Part shown: positions 31,240 through 43,200 of the stretch, one piece after another
Position numbering within the stretch: position 1 is the stretch's first letter
Layout: every line of letters begins with the position of its first letter
Assembly (NCBI GenBank): GCA_904066235.2
Contig: CAJFCV020000001.1
Location: forward strand, 992,001-1,056,000
Direction of reading: 5' to 3'
Length of the DNA: 64,000 nt
Source of the DNA: Bursaphelenchus xylophilus
Lineage: Eukaryota > Nematoda > Chromadorea > Rhabditida > Aphelenchoididae
Notes under the pieces: generated by a model
Database searches by the model: none
What the model was told of the DNA's origin: nothing
The model's input: only the letters and a program-made list of their open reading frames with translations
Made by a program: the position numbers and the translations under genes

Positions 31240-31770
31240 TAAACTTGCTCTATTAGCCCTCTGCAAATCCGATCAGTTCCCCTTAGCCGCATTGTCCGCC
31301 GCTCCCCCCCAGCTCTTATAAACACAAAAGCGACTGTAAAAAATCGCCACGAAAAAAGAGCGCACAAAAACAAGAGAGCGGCAGAGAAATGCGGGCCCAA
31401 TGAAGTGGAGAGGGGCGGAGAGAGCGCGCCGCGAGCGGAGAGCGCGCACACACAGGCCGAACTTGGGGGTCAGCTCAATCGCCGGTCCGACCGCTATTTG
31501 CGTTTTTTCCCCCCTTCTGCCTTCAGCCCCCATTTTTTCAGCGCATCGGCTTTTTTGCGGCACAAGGAAAATTTTTGGGCTTTTTTTTGGAGGAAACGGA
31601 TCTTTTTTTTTGCTGGTGGTTTGAACCGTTGGAAAGGCGAATTTAATGACAGGTTGGGCTGGAATTTGCTGGCTGTGGGGTGATTTGTTATTTTGTTTAT
31701 ATTTTTTTGGTTTTTTGAGGTGAAAGATAGGGGAATTTTTGGGAATTTCGCAATGAGCAAGGCAAAAAAA
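31240..31770. other. GC-richer intergenic patch, no supported gene
   Basis: Contains GAGAGCGCGC-type sequence and a TTATAAG-like box on the minus strand near 31314-31320. Open frames exist in several directions but none has motifs or splice partners. Confidence 0.35.
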
Positions 31771-31774
31771 TATG

Positions 31775-31930
31775 GGGAAATGCCCAAAGTGCGACGCTCA
31801 GATTTTAAAATGTTCAGATAAAACTTGACATAAATTTGGAGTAATATTTTATAAGAAATATCTGAGATTTCGAGCTTGCGCTTTGCAGAAACAACCAAGA
31901 TTTTTAGGCCGAAAGTTGGCGAATGAGCTT
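31775..31930. repeat. repeat family C, one end
   Basis: AAAGTGCGACGCTCAGATTT start followed by the GCTTGCGCTTTGCAGAAAC block; the remainder is missing. Confidence 0.6.
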
Positions 31931-32229
31931 GGCCAAAAATTGACTACTGAGACTTTGAAATTGTTCGCAGTAGACAGGCTTTATACAGGCTTCGTATCAC
32001 AGTTGGTTTTACAATAGTTTTCTTGCAAATTTTTTTGATTTTGTATGAAAAATATCCTGAATACTGGACCAATTGTAATGAAAATTAAGGCAAAGCTTTC
32101 AAAATCTCCCATTTTTGTTCTAAATAAAGTATTGCACTAGTCATTTATGTAGTATATACATACATATATGTAGAGTATTAATAATGAATTCCTAAAAGTT
32201 TGAGCTCTTCCTCTGTCGGCTCACAAGGA

Positions 32230-32650
32230 AACTACCCCAAGTGCAACGATCATATTTTCCTTAAATTTTGCAGAGACCTTGTCCATAGACCACATAGCAA
32301 TTCCTGAAAGTTTTAGCTTACGCCTTGCAGGGAGAGTCGAGATATTCAACGATCTTTGCGGCCAAGAGAGTACCCGGAACGCAGAGAGCGGAGAAAATCA
32401 CTTTTTTTGGACTTACCTTTGCCAGTTTAGGGCGGGAAAAAAATATTTTTAGGGGAAACATTGCTCACTACGGTAGAAATAAATATGAAACTTTTCATGC
32501 CAAAATTTGCAAAAAAAAATTTCGCATTTTTCACAACTTTTGACCTAAAAATCTCGGTCTTTTCTGTAAACGGGAAGCTAAAAATGTGGACTATTCTTAT
32601 TGCTAGAAAAAATTAGTCGAAATTTGCACCAAGTTTGATCAAAATCTAAT
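32230..32650. repeat. repeat family C
   Basis: Outer ends diverged; CGATCTTTGCGGCCAAGAGA and GGAAACATTGCTCACTACGG blocks are clear. Confidence 0.6.
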
Positions 32651-33360
32651 GATTTTTTAATTTTAAAATTTTTAAAAATAAAAAAAAAATACTTTTTTAT
32701 TTTTCAAAAAAAAATCCAATTATTTCCAAGAACCCCATTGTTTTTTTCTGATAATAAAGTTAAGGGTTTTTTTTCAAATTTCGAGTGTTTTGGGAATGGA
32801 AAAGGGATCGGACTTTTGCATTCTTGAAGACTGGATTTCGACTGCTCTTTCGTCTCGAAAACCCCTTTCAAATGGATTCATTTCGTGCTTGAATGGGTTT
32901 AATTTTCATTTTTGGGAAAGTCTAATCACTTTTTTGGGAGTTTTTTTTGATTTTTTGTTGGAATTTTGGATTTTTTGGGGGAAATTATTTTTGAAATTTT
33001 TTAGATTTTTAGAGTTTTGTAGGCGATTTTTAGGCAATTTTTGCAAAAAAATAAATTTTCATTTTCATAAATTTTTATTTTTTTTTGAAATTTTGTTTAT
33101 TTTTTTAAAAATTTTTTAGTTTTTTTTTTTATTTTTTAGGCGATTTTTTAGTTAATTTTGGGCAGTTTTTTTTGCAAAAAAATTTATTTTTTATTTTTTT
33201 ATTTTTCAAATTTTTTGTCAATTTAAAAAGTATTTTTAAAATTTTTTTGAGTTTTTAAAAATTTTTTGTCTATTTATTGCCTAAAAAATTGCTCAAAATT
33301 CTACAAAAAATTACAATTTTTATAATTTCCCCAAAATTCTCCCCCTAAAAATCGCTCTAA
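32651..33360. repeat. T/A-rich low-complexity tract
   Basis: About 700 bp dominated by runs of T or A separated by single G (ATTTTTTTGAGTTTTT type). No gene. Confidence 0.7.
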
Positions 33361-33618
33361 ACAATCCGATATCAACTCCCAAAGTCTGCAAAATTTCATT
33401 TCCAAATACTATTTTGACGGACATTTGACGCCCCGAATCTCCATTGCAATGAGTCAGAAACTTTGTTTGGGGGGAAAGAGAAAACCAATTCTCCCGAAGA
33501 GAGCTTGTTTTTTTCTCGGTGGCGATTTTTGAACTCGCCTTTTTTTGGTTTACAAAGCTGGAATGGGGATGGAGAAAATTTTGGGGAGGGGTTGATTCGT
33601 GATTTTCCGGACGACCTA

Positions 33619-33766
33619 TCAGTCTGTCGGGAAAATAATGAGCACAATGTCGCATCGTGTCGCTGAAATCAAAAGCAATTCGATTTCCTCCGCGACACAA
33701 TTCATTTTCTCGGAGGCGATGCGATTTTCGATGCGACAAATGCTCATTATTTTCCCGACAGACAGA
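33619..33766. mobile_element. MITE A1, full copy
   Basis: TCAGTCTGTCGGGAAAATAA and CCCGACAGACAGATA ends. Confidence 0.85.
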
Positions 33767-33839
33767 TAGAAGGCCGCCACGAGACATTTTAAAACATGTC
33801 TTAAAAGGTTCTTCGTATAAAGAAGAATTTCCCCGATTG

Positions 33840-33995
33840 GATTTTTTGACCTAAAATTATCGGTTATTTCTGCAGAGCGCAAGTTAGAAATCCCGCATGC
33901 ATCTTATGTTAGAGGATTTTTTTCTTACCTTGGGCCAAGTTTTATCATTTTTTACTATTTTTTTAAGCGTAGAAATTGATGCACTTCCTCTGTAA
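33840..33995. repeat. repeat family C, partial
   Basis: TTATTTCTGCAGAGCGCAAG block and adjacent sequence only. Confidence 0.5.
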
Positions 33996-34083
33996 AAATG
34001 GAAATTGTGTCATAAAAATCTATACTAATTGGTGACCACGGCGTATTTTACAACAATTTTCACTATGCTTTCCTACAGACATT

Positions 34084-34206
34084 TTTCGCGGCTCCGATTT
34101 GAAATCGGAGTTTTTCACTTGGAAAGGGAGGTATTTTGCCACATTTTTTAACACTTCCCGGATGCAAAATGGTACGTTTCTTCCCACTGGATCAGATCCG
34201 TCACTG
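34084..34206. mobile_element. fold-back B, right half
   Basis: AAATCGGAGTTTTTCACTTG at the inner side, GATCAGATCCGTCACTGTA at the end. Confidence 0.75.
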
Positions 34207-34717
34207 TAGCTACAAATTATTTCAAGGTTACATGAAAATTCAAAAAATTCAAAAAATTCCAAATTCAAAAAAAACATTCCTTTTTACCCTTCTAACACTT
34301 CAAAACTTCAAAAAAAAGTCTTTTCAAAGCTCCCGTATTCATAACTTTTCACCCATTTCTGATTGCCTCAACTTTTGAATGCAAGAAAAAAGAGGTGTTC
34401 CAACAGAAATTCCGTTCACGGCGGTGTCTTTTTTCATAAATTTTTTGTTCGAATTCCCAGCCTTTGTGCATGAATTGGCCATGGATTTTTTTGTACAATT
34501 TTTTTGAGGGAGATGATTCATCCATGAAAATTCTCTCAGTTTTTTCATTTTGTCAGTATTTTGAAATTATGAAGACGCTTTTTTGATGATTATGTGCATA
34601 ATTGTAAAATTGTGAGCAAAATTGTCAATTTCATATGGGTTGATATTGGGATTTTTTATAATTTTTATGGCTGGGAAATTCTGTAAAATAAATTGCAAGG
34701 GACTAAAGACCTATTTT

Positions 34718-34975
34718 GCACTGTGCTTTTTACATTTTTTCGCTGTGCACTTTTAATTTTTGCACAGTGCATTTCGTACTTTGCACAGTGCATTTTTTTT
34801 CTTTTCGCACAGTGCAAGCCTCAACAAAGCCGCTTGCACTGTGCAAATTCCTAAATTTGTTTTCATTGCGGCAATATTTTCGATGCACAGTGCGAAACCA
34901 AAACAAAGGGTGAAAAAGGGAATTTTCTGTGCACGGTGCGAACCGCGACAAAATGTCCATGCACTTTATGAAAAA
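34718..34975. repeat. family D array with one terminal repeat
   Basis: GCACTGTGC or GCACAGTGC occurs about seven times. The right end is ATGTCCATGCACTTTATGAA. The left terminal repeat is not found. It abuts an A2 fragment at 34984. Confidence 0.7.
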
Positions 34976-34983
34976 AGGTGATA

Positions 34984-35066
34984 TCAGCCTGTCGGGAAAA
35001 TAAGGTGGATTTTTCGCCACAAAATTTCTCGTCACTAAGCGATGGTGGGCGTTCTCGACAGGCTGA
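34984..35066. mobile_element. MITE A2, internally deleted
   Basis: TCAGCCTGTCGGGAAAATAA to CTCGACAGGCTGATA, with a short A2 interior. Confidence 0.75.
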
Positions 35067-35256
35067 TAGATCTACATTATTTTCCCGACAGATTGATATT
35101 CATCCCACATTATTTTCCCGGCAGACTGATAAATCCATCTTATTTTTCCGACAGACTGATAAATCCACATTATTTTCCCGACAGACTGATAAATCCACAT
35201 TATTTTACCGACAGAGTGATAAATCCACATTATTTTCCCGACAGACTGATAAATCC
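35067..35256. repeat. tandem array of MITE A2 right ends
   Basis: Six units of about 30-33 bp, each CCACATTATTTTCCCGACAG plus ACTGATAAAT, follow one another head to tail. The units are nearly identical, with single substitutions. Confidence 0.85.
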
Positions 35257-36650
35257 TCAAACCTATATTGCACAGTATTTTACTTTACCATTCCATGTTT
35301 TTTGTCCATTTCTCAACCCCATTTTCATCTCCGTATTCCACAGGATCCTAAAAAAAGACTCGAATTTTAAATTTTGCGAGAATCCACAAGAGAAAAAACA
35401 AATCCATTCTCGGCTCTTTTCCCCCCAATTCTTATGATTCACAAGTTTTTCTCGCACGGCCAACACTGTTTTTGATTAGATCATAAATTTTTTCGGGCTA
35501 TTGTCGAGAAAAGTGGAGGAATTCATTTCTTTTGTACAATCGTAAAGTCGACGGAATTTTTAGGATTTTTATGCGGAATTTTGGGATTTTTTGAGGGTTT
35601 TTGGGAATTTTTAGGGGTTAAAATTTTTAAAAATTTTTTGAAAATGGGTCGTAAAAGGGTTTGAGGGATTTTTTGAGTATTTTTTGGCGACTTTTTGTTG
35701 GAAAAATTCAATTTTTTGCTGAATTTTAAGATTTTTTGATTTTTTTTGGAAATTTAGAGGTTTAAAAATTAAAAATTTTTTAACATGTTGAAGGTCTGTA
35801 AGATTTTTTGGCATTTTTTAAACCGATTTTTAATGAAAAAATCCGTTGTTTTTGCTGAATTTTGAGATTTTTATGTGTAGAATTTGGGAACTTATGGATT
35901 TAAAAAAATTTATGCAATTTTTAAAATTTTTATGGACATTAAATTAAAACATGATTTTTTACCGATTTTTTCTCAATATTTTGCAAAAAAAAATTTTTTT
36001 TTTCAAAAATTTAAAATTTTTTTAAAATCCTTCAAACCCCTCCTCATCATAAAAATATGCAAATTCGTCCCCGAAACTTCTCTTTCCCCGAGGCGTTTTA
36101 TGTGAAAGAGCATAAAAATTTCCGGCATTTGGCTGGGGAATTGGTCATTCTTCACTTTCGCCGCGTTTTTCTGCCGGCCCAGTTGGAAGTGTTAAAGATT
36201 TTTTTGGGGGTTTTATTTGCAGGCTGGGATGGCTCATCTATTTTTTCATGAATTTTGTTCGTATTTTACATTTTACGATGATTTTTTTAACCGCACTGTG
36301 CGATGAAAATTTAATTTGTAATTTTGAGCAAAGTAGAAGTGCTATTACAATTTTTCTGGTTGAAAAATGTTGAAAATGCTATGTAGTGTCAGTTCAAACA
36401 ATTTTTTATTTAATTTTTGCATTTTTTATATTGTTTTAGACATCAAAATTAATTTTGCACAGTGCACTCAAAAATTCGTTATAGCCGGTTTTTTCGTGTC
36501 GCTATACAAAACATTGTTATTAAGAATGCTTTATCGACCCTAATTCAATAATTTTTTATCAATACCGTTTTATTCTTACCATAGTAAAACCACTTTTTCT
36601 CATAAAAAGTAATTTCGCACTGTGCGGTCCAAAAATTTTCGCACTGTGCA
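35257..36650. other. intergenic: low-complexity DNA and scattered D motifs
   Basis: 35520-36010 is T/A-rich low complexity. Single D motifs (CCGCACTGTGCG, GCACAGTGCA) occur at about 36292, 36458 and 36615. No supported gene. Confidence 0.5.
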
Positions 36651-36659
36651 ATCAGCATT

Positions 36660-37140
36660 CAATTTTTTACCCAAACCCCTCGCTCAAACTCTGTAATATT
36701 TTCACAGCCCTTCCCATTCCCATAACTCCATTTGACATGCTTGTTTGCCCGCGTTCTATACGACATATTGTTATGAACCTTTGCCGATTTTCCAGTCCCG
36801 AAAATTCCCACTCGCCCCCTTAGGGCCGGCGGCTGTTGACGTGATCCATTCGGCATCCTCACCCATCCAGAGAGTGTGCAGATCGGGGAGAGTGGTTGTG
36901 CACCCGTCCGCGACGCCTTTGATTAGTGATCTGGGCGATTGAAGAGAGTCATCCGAGAAAGAGGCGGCAAAATCGCGGATTTTCGGCCAAAACCCTGCCG
37001 GGAAAGCCGCTGAAAATAGTCTTCGAATCCAAGCGAAAGGCCGCGAAAAGACACTGCCGATCGCCGAGAGGCATCTGGACGATCAGAGAAGCGGATCTTG
37101 GCAAAAAAAGAAAACCCGGGCCAAAGCAAAAGTTTCGGGG
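36660..37140. promoter_or_regulatory. probable talin upstream region
   Basis: Base composition becomes markedly more GC-rich and repeat-free over about 500 bp directly before the talin start, unlike the flanks. This is consistent with a promoter and 5' UTR. No discrete element is recognised. Confidence 0.35.
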
Positions 37141-37198
37141 GACCGCTTTCTTCTTCTCCCTTCTCTTCCACCCACCGTCTCGCCCGCCTCCGCTCCAG
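37141..37198 (+). promoter_or_regulatory. possible spliced-leader acceptor of talin
   Basis: A long pyrimidine tract (TTCTTCTCCCTTCTCTTCCA and on) ends CGCTCCAG eight bases before the ATG at 37207. It could be a trans-splice acceptor giving a very short 5' leader. Confidence 0.4.
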
Positions 37199-37206
37199 GC
37201 GCAAAT

Positions 37207-40200
37207 ATGGTGGCCATCACGTTGGACGTCCTCTACCAGGCCAAGGGCGTGCGCAAGACCATGAAGTTCGAGCCCAGCAACCTCGTGCAGGACGTGGTCC
37301 GCATCTCCAAGGAGAAGGTCGGAGCTCCCGGAACTGGTAAGGTTGAGGGGGTTTAGGGGTCTTACGATAAACTTTGATATTTGCGGCGTATTTTACAAAC
37401 CAAACAACGTTGAAAAAGTCGATGGAATCATGTTTTTTGTAATTTTTTTGAAATTTCCCCTAAAACAAGACAAAATTTGATGATTTCATATATTAATCAA
37501 TGAAATTAGTGTGGTATGGTGTTTATAGACCCTCGAAATTTATTTTCCGCCATATTAAACTAAACAATACCATATGAAAATAATTATAGACTCTACATTT
37601 TGAAAAAAACTTGATTTCCCCCTTGTTTAGCCTAAAATAAGGTAAATTTTGATGATTATTGATGTTTTTATGCCGCAAAAAATTTCATATATCATTTTCA
37701 AGCCGTACGCAGCATAATAATGACAGTTGTTGCCCATGCAATCGAAAAAAAATTTTTTTTTGATTTTTTGAAAATTTCAAAAATTTTTTTGTTTTTTGAT
37801 GTCTTCATCATTTTTTAATTGGAAAATGAATAAAATGAAATTTTTATTACAATATTATTTTATTTTACATCATTTTCTATTGCTTTCACTTCATAAATTC
37901 TTCAAATTCAATCAAAATTTACCTTATTTTAAGTACTTTTTACCTTGTATAAGATGAAAAATCCCTTTTTTGATGTTCAAATAATCTTTTTTTGGCATTT
38001 TCAGCACATGACTACGGTCTAATTCGCCTCGACGATGATCCATCCAAGTCCTATTGGCTGGAGGGCAGTAAACAACTCGATTATTATTTGTTGCGCAATG
38101 GTGTAAGTCAATGTTTTTACTGCAAAAATGACCAAAAAATCTCAAAAAAATATTGTTTTTTTACGATTACTAAGTACTACCAGGAATTTTGAAGCTCCAG
38201 TTTTCGATCAATCTTTTGTTTTTCTTTGGGTTTGGCACAAAAAGAAGCCAGGTTTGTAATGAAACAGCTGTTATGAGACAAATGCCTCCAATGAATTTTC
38301 GGTCTCTGCCATTGTACGGAACAGATTTATTACACCCTCTTATTAACTTTGACGGATTTAGAGGGCACTTTTAAAAGAGGATTTGGAGTTTTGAAAGTTC
38401 GCACAGTGCAAAAATTTTTTGGATTTTTTGCACAGTGCAGATTTTTGAAAAAGTTTTGCACAGTGCGAAAAAATCAAAAATTAAAAAAATTTTTTTTGGA
38501 AATTTTTTGCACAGAACAAAATTTTTTGATGTTTTGCACCGTGCAGATTTTTTTTAAATTGTTGCACAGTGCAGATTTTCGAAAAAGTTTTGCACAGTGC
38601 AAATTTGTAGCATGTTCAGAGATTTTTTGCACGGTGCAAAATTTTAAGATTTTTTGCACAGTGCAGATCTTATTGAAAGTTTTTGCACAGTGCGGAAAAA
38701 AAATCAAATTTCAAAAAAAAAAAAAAAATATTTTTTTTTGGAAAATTTTTCCATGGTGCAAAATTGCAGAATGTTCCTAAATTTTTTGCACGGTGCGAAA
38801 TTTTCAGTAATTCTTTGCACAGTGCGATAGTTTCTCATTTTTTGCACGGTGCAAAATTTTTTGAAAATTTCTTGCACGGTGCGACGTTTTCGAAAACTTT
38901 CTGCACGGTGCAAATTTTTGAATTTTTTGCACTGTGCAAAATTTTCTGTAATTTTTTGCACTGTGCAAAATTTTCGATTTTTTGCACAGTGCGGCGGTTT
39001 ATATTTTTTTGCACGGTGCAAGATTTTTTGAAAATTCCTTGCACAGTGCAAAAGTTTCGATTTTTTGCACAGTGCGGCAGTTTCTAATTTTTCGCACGGT
39101 GCAAATTTTTGAATTTTTCGCACAGTGCAAAAGCTAAATATTTTCCTCTTATCAAACTCTTCCAATCTTGTTCATATTTACATATTTACATTCAAAATTC
39201 GTTCACAAAACAATGAAACAACAATGTGAAGCAAAAACTAAAACACAAATTAATATTTACAGCTTTGGTTACAAGAAATCCAGTTTGTTGGGTTGATATT
39301 TACACGTATTTACAGTAGTAGTGGGACTCGTTTCTCGGTGTAAAAAATTAGTTGATGATCATTTGAAGAGGATTGGAGTTGGTTCTGGGTTGAAAACAAC
39401 TGAAAAATGGGGGAAAATAAGACTTGATGCCTAGTGTAATATAATTATTTTTGTTTTTGGGGTTTAAAAATTTTTTTGGGTGAAAAATAGACGATTTCTT
39501 ACTGTAATAGCCTCTAAAATTTCTATTTTTTCCTTGAAAAAAATTTTTGAAAAAAAAGATTTTTGATTTTTGGAATAAAAAATCTCGATTATTTCTGCAT
39601 AACGCGATCTCAAAATTTTGTATATACCTTAGGAATACCTTAACTTTAGCCATGCCAAATTTCATCAAGATCTGGAGAAATTTTTTGTCATCAAAAATCT
39701 TACTGTAGCTACTACAATATCCAAAAAATATCGATTTTACCCAATATTTGGCCAAAAAATTTTGGGAAATACTTTCAGAACTATCACTCAGTAATTCTTA
39801 CAATTTTCCCACCACAAATAATCAAATTTCAACTTACTTTTTGACTGGAATTTTGGGTTTTCATTGAAGCAGCGGATCGCTTCGAACGCCTCGGGCGCTT
39901 TTGTCATCGCCGTGGGCTGCTGAGCGAGCATGAAACCGACAGGAGAGAGCCATGAAATCTTTGATCCGAACATTTTCTTCCACTCTAAAATACAATTCCC
40001 TTTTATATTCCAAAAAACCGAAAAAAGTGGGCGGAGAAACGGCGCGAAATCTCTCGTTTTGCACGTTGTAAACCACGAGAAGGCTTTTTTTGGAACTTTT
40101 GGGGAGAGAAAAATATTTTGACACCAGCTGTAAAAGATTAATCGACGTTTTACATCGAATTTGGGGGGTGGAAATGCGAAAACAAGTGGTCAAATAACAA

Positions 40201-43200
40201 AACATCAAGGAGAAATCTTCTTTTAGTATTTTCATAAAGTGCATGGACATTTGTTCCCTTCCGCACAGTGCGTTTTGAACTTTTTCCCACCCTTGTCGCT
40301 AATGCACAGTGCATCTTCCTCTTTTTGCACAGTGCAAACCTCAAAAAAATGTTTGCACCGTGCAAATTGCTGGCGCCGACGCAGCGACAAAGTTGAAACT
40401 TTCTTATGTCGCCGCGATATTTTAATGCACAGTGCGAAAGCCAGCAAAAAAAGGTGAAATGCACGGTGAAAAATTAGGGGTTTTTTGCACGGTGCGGCCG
40501 CGACAAATGTCCATGCACAGTGCGAAAACAAAAAAAACAAATTTGTCGCGTCCCGCACCGTGCAACAAAGACCTCCCATTTTGCACCGTGCATTTCACTT
40601 TTTCTTTAGTTTTCGCACTGTGCATTGAAATATCGCCGCGTCGGCACAGTGCAAACGGCTTTTTTGTTGTTTGCACTGTGCGAAAAAGAGAAAATGCACT
40701 GTGCATTAGCGACAAGCGCGAGAAAAAGTTCAAAATGCACAGTGCAAACGGCTTTTTTGTGGCATGCACTGTGCGAAAGGTTCAAAATGCACTGTGCGTT
40801 AGCGACAAGCTTGGGAAAAAGTTCTAAATGCACTGTGCAAATTCGAAAAAATGTCCATGCACTTTATGAAAATTCCAATACATAGTAAAGACTTCTCAAA
40901 TTTTTACATCAAAAAATTTGATGGATAAAGAGCAAAGCAGGCCGTTGAAAAACGAACACGTAGTCGCAAATACGTTCCGAAGAGTGTAAAAAACAAGTTT
41001 CTGGCGAAAACGTAAATTGTTTTTGACCAGAAGCCCGCAAAGAACCCAAACTTATACGTCTTATGTAAGCAGCTGCCGGTTGCGTCAAGGGAACGGGGAG
41101 AAAAACACATTTGGGTAATGAGGTTGGCCGAAAATATTTGTTTGGGCCCACGTGAGGGTCCGAGGACAAATTAGAGGACTTTAGAGGGCCAAGGATCGAG
41201 TTTGCAGGCTTGGAATAGACGAGAGTTTGCGTTGGAGGGTTACTGTAAGGCAGCGAAAGTCTCAAAGATTGCTCACAAAGACATCTTATTAGTCTGTCGG
41301 GAAAATAATGAGCACAATGTGGCTGCGCCAATCGCGTCGCTGAAGTGAAAAGCAGCTTGATTTCTCTCCGCGACACAAGTCATTTTCTTTGCGGCGATGC
41401 GATTTTCGATGCGACAGAGTGCTCATTATTTTCCCGACTGACAGATAAGATGCCTTTGTGGGCAATCATTGAGACTATTTGTAATCTTACAGTAACCCTC
41501 GAACGTCCAGAGTAGTAACTGCCGGAGACAAAAAAGTCTTGCTAATCCGCCCCAAATTTTGTCGCATTCTGTGAAAAAATGACTTGTCCCACAACGTTGG
41601 CAAAAAAATTCCGCAACTACGCGCCAAAACCCACCAAAGTCGCACTGTGCAAATTTTCAGGACTTTTTGTCCCAAATTGTAGCCTCATCTTTAGCGCAGT
41701 GCGCCTCCCCCATCTGGCCGCGCCATTTTCAAATAAATCGATGAATATGACCGTACAAATGTCGAAAGATCGATTTCCTTCCCTCATGAGGAGCGCCCAT
41801 AATTAAGGTCAACAAACCTCCCTCATCAAGCGCCTTTCCGACACCAGAAAACGGCTGATAATTCGTTGTAGTGTACTTTAGTGCCCCTTTCATACCCCTC
41901 GCCCGCGGTCCGCGCTTGTGAGTCGCGAATCAGCGCGCCAACTGGCGGGCTGCACGGAAAATGACGGAGCACCCGCCACGAGAATAAGGGTCATATTACG
42001 ATCGCGGGGAACTTGGTGTAACTTTGTTTGGGGAGAAAATGTGGTAAACAGGCTTCGAAATCACATGGAGAAGAAAGAAATAAGGAAGGTAGAGAAAATG
42101 ATGACGTAATAAGGCTGTGGGAAAAAATGAAAAAAAAAGATAGAAAAAAAGATCAATAATCAAATTGAAAAGTCGAGGAAATTGTCAGTCTGTCGGGAAA
42201 ATAATGGGGATTTGTCGCAGCAAAATGTCCCGCAGTCGCTCATCAGATCTACAGCCGCGGTTAGCCGTTGCAAAGCAATGGGCGAATCAACATTATTTCT
42301 CGACCAACTGATACAGTGGGGGACCTGATCCACTGGTAAAAAACGCACCATTTTGCATCCGGGACGTATCAGAAATGTGGCAAAATGCTTCCCTCTCCAA
42401 GTGGAAAAACTCCGATTTCAAAAGCGCGCTCGCTCTTTTTGTAAGGAAAAGGTCGCGCCCTTCAATACGAGGTTTTTTTTTCACTTGGAGAAGGAAGCAT
42501 TTTGCTACATTTTTGATGCTTCCAAAAAATAGTACCTTTCATTGCCACTGGATCAGGTCCGTCACTGTAAAATTGATCGGGTCCTAAGATAGCTTATGCC
42601 TTTTTTTCCAATTCAAAAGCTTAGTTTTGAGCTATAGGAACCCCTGGTATCTTTTTGACAAGCCTTAAAATATCAAATTTGATTAATACTACACCTTAAT
42701 TTGTAGTTCCAATATATAAAATAGACAACTGAACCCTATTTTTTACAATCAAAAAAAAAATGATCATTTACAGGATGTCCTCGAGCTGCAAAACAAAATC
42801 CGTCAGATCCGCGTGCGCGCCGTCGACGGCAGCACCGTGAAGACGGTGAATGTGGACGAATCGAAGCCGGTCAAAGACCTGATGGTCACGATTTGCGGCA
42901 AGATGGGACTCTCCAACCACGAGGAGTATTCGCTGGTCAGGGACGCGCGATTCGCGCCGCTGAAGCGCGACCAAAGCCTGTCGTCGCTGAACGGCGACCA
43001 ACAATACAATGGGAACAACACATTCATGAACACGATTGGCAGACGGCGAGAGAAACAGGTCCAACAGCTGCGCGCCAAATTGCACACCGATGACGACGTG
43101 TGCTGGCTGGACTCTAACCGCACTTTGAGGTAGGTGGGGCAATCTACAGACGAAGATATAGTATGATTTATATAAGTCTGTCGCGGAAATAATGAGCACT

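Noticed and set aside
35042..35437. 131-codon open frame with repeated DRLINPHYF
   Set aside because: Translation of the tandem MITE end array.
36659..36862. 67-codon minus-strand open frame upstream of talin
   Set aside because: Looks slightly protein-like but has no family match and overlaps the probable talin upstream region.
38400..39130. CRISPR-like array (nine-base repeat, about 18 bp spacer)
   Set aside because: This is a nematode intron; repeat and spacer are too short, spacers are low-complexity T/A, and no cas gene is possible in this setting.
38349..39165. Long open frames on both strands with repeated FCTVQ residues
   Set aside because: Translation of the family D array in talin intron 2, not a protein.
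42768..43199. 143-codon minus-strand open frame
   Set aside because: Antisense to talin exon 3 with no motif of its own.
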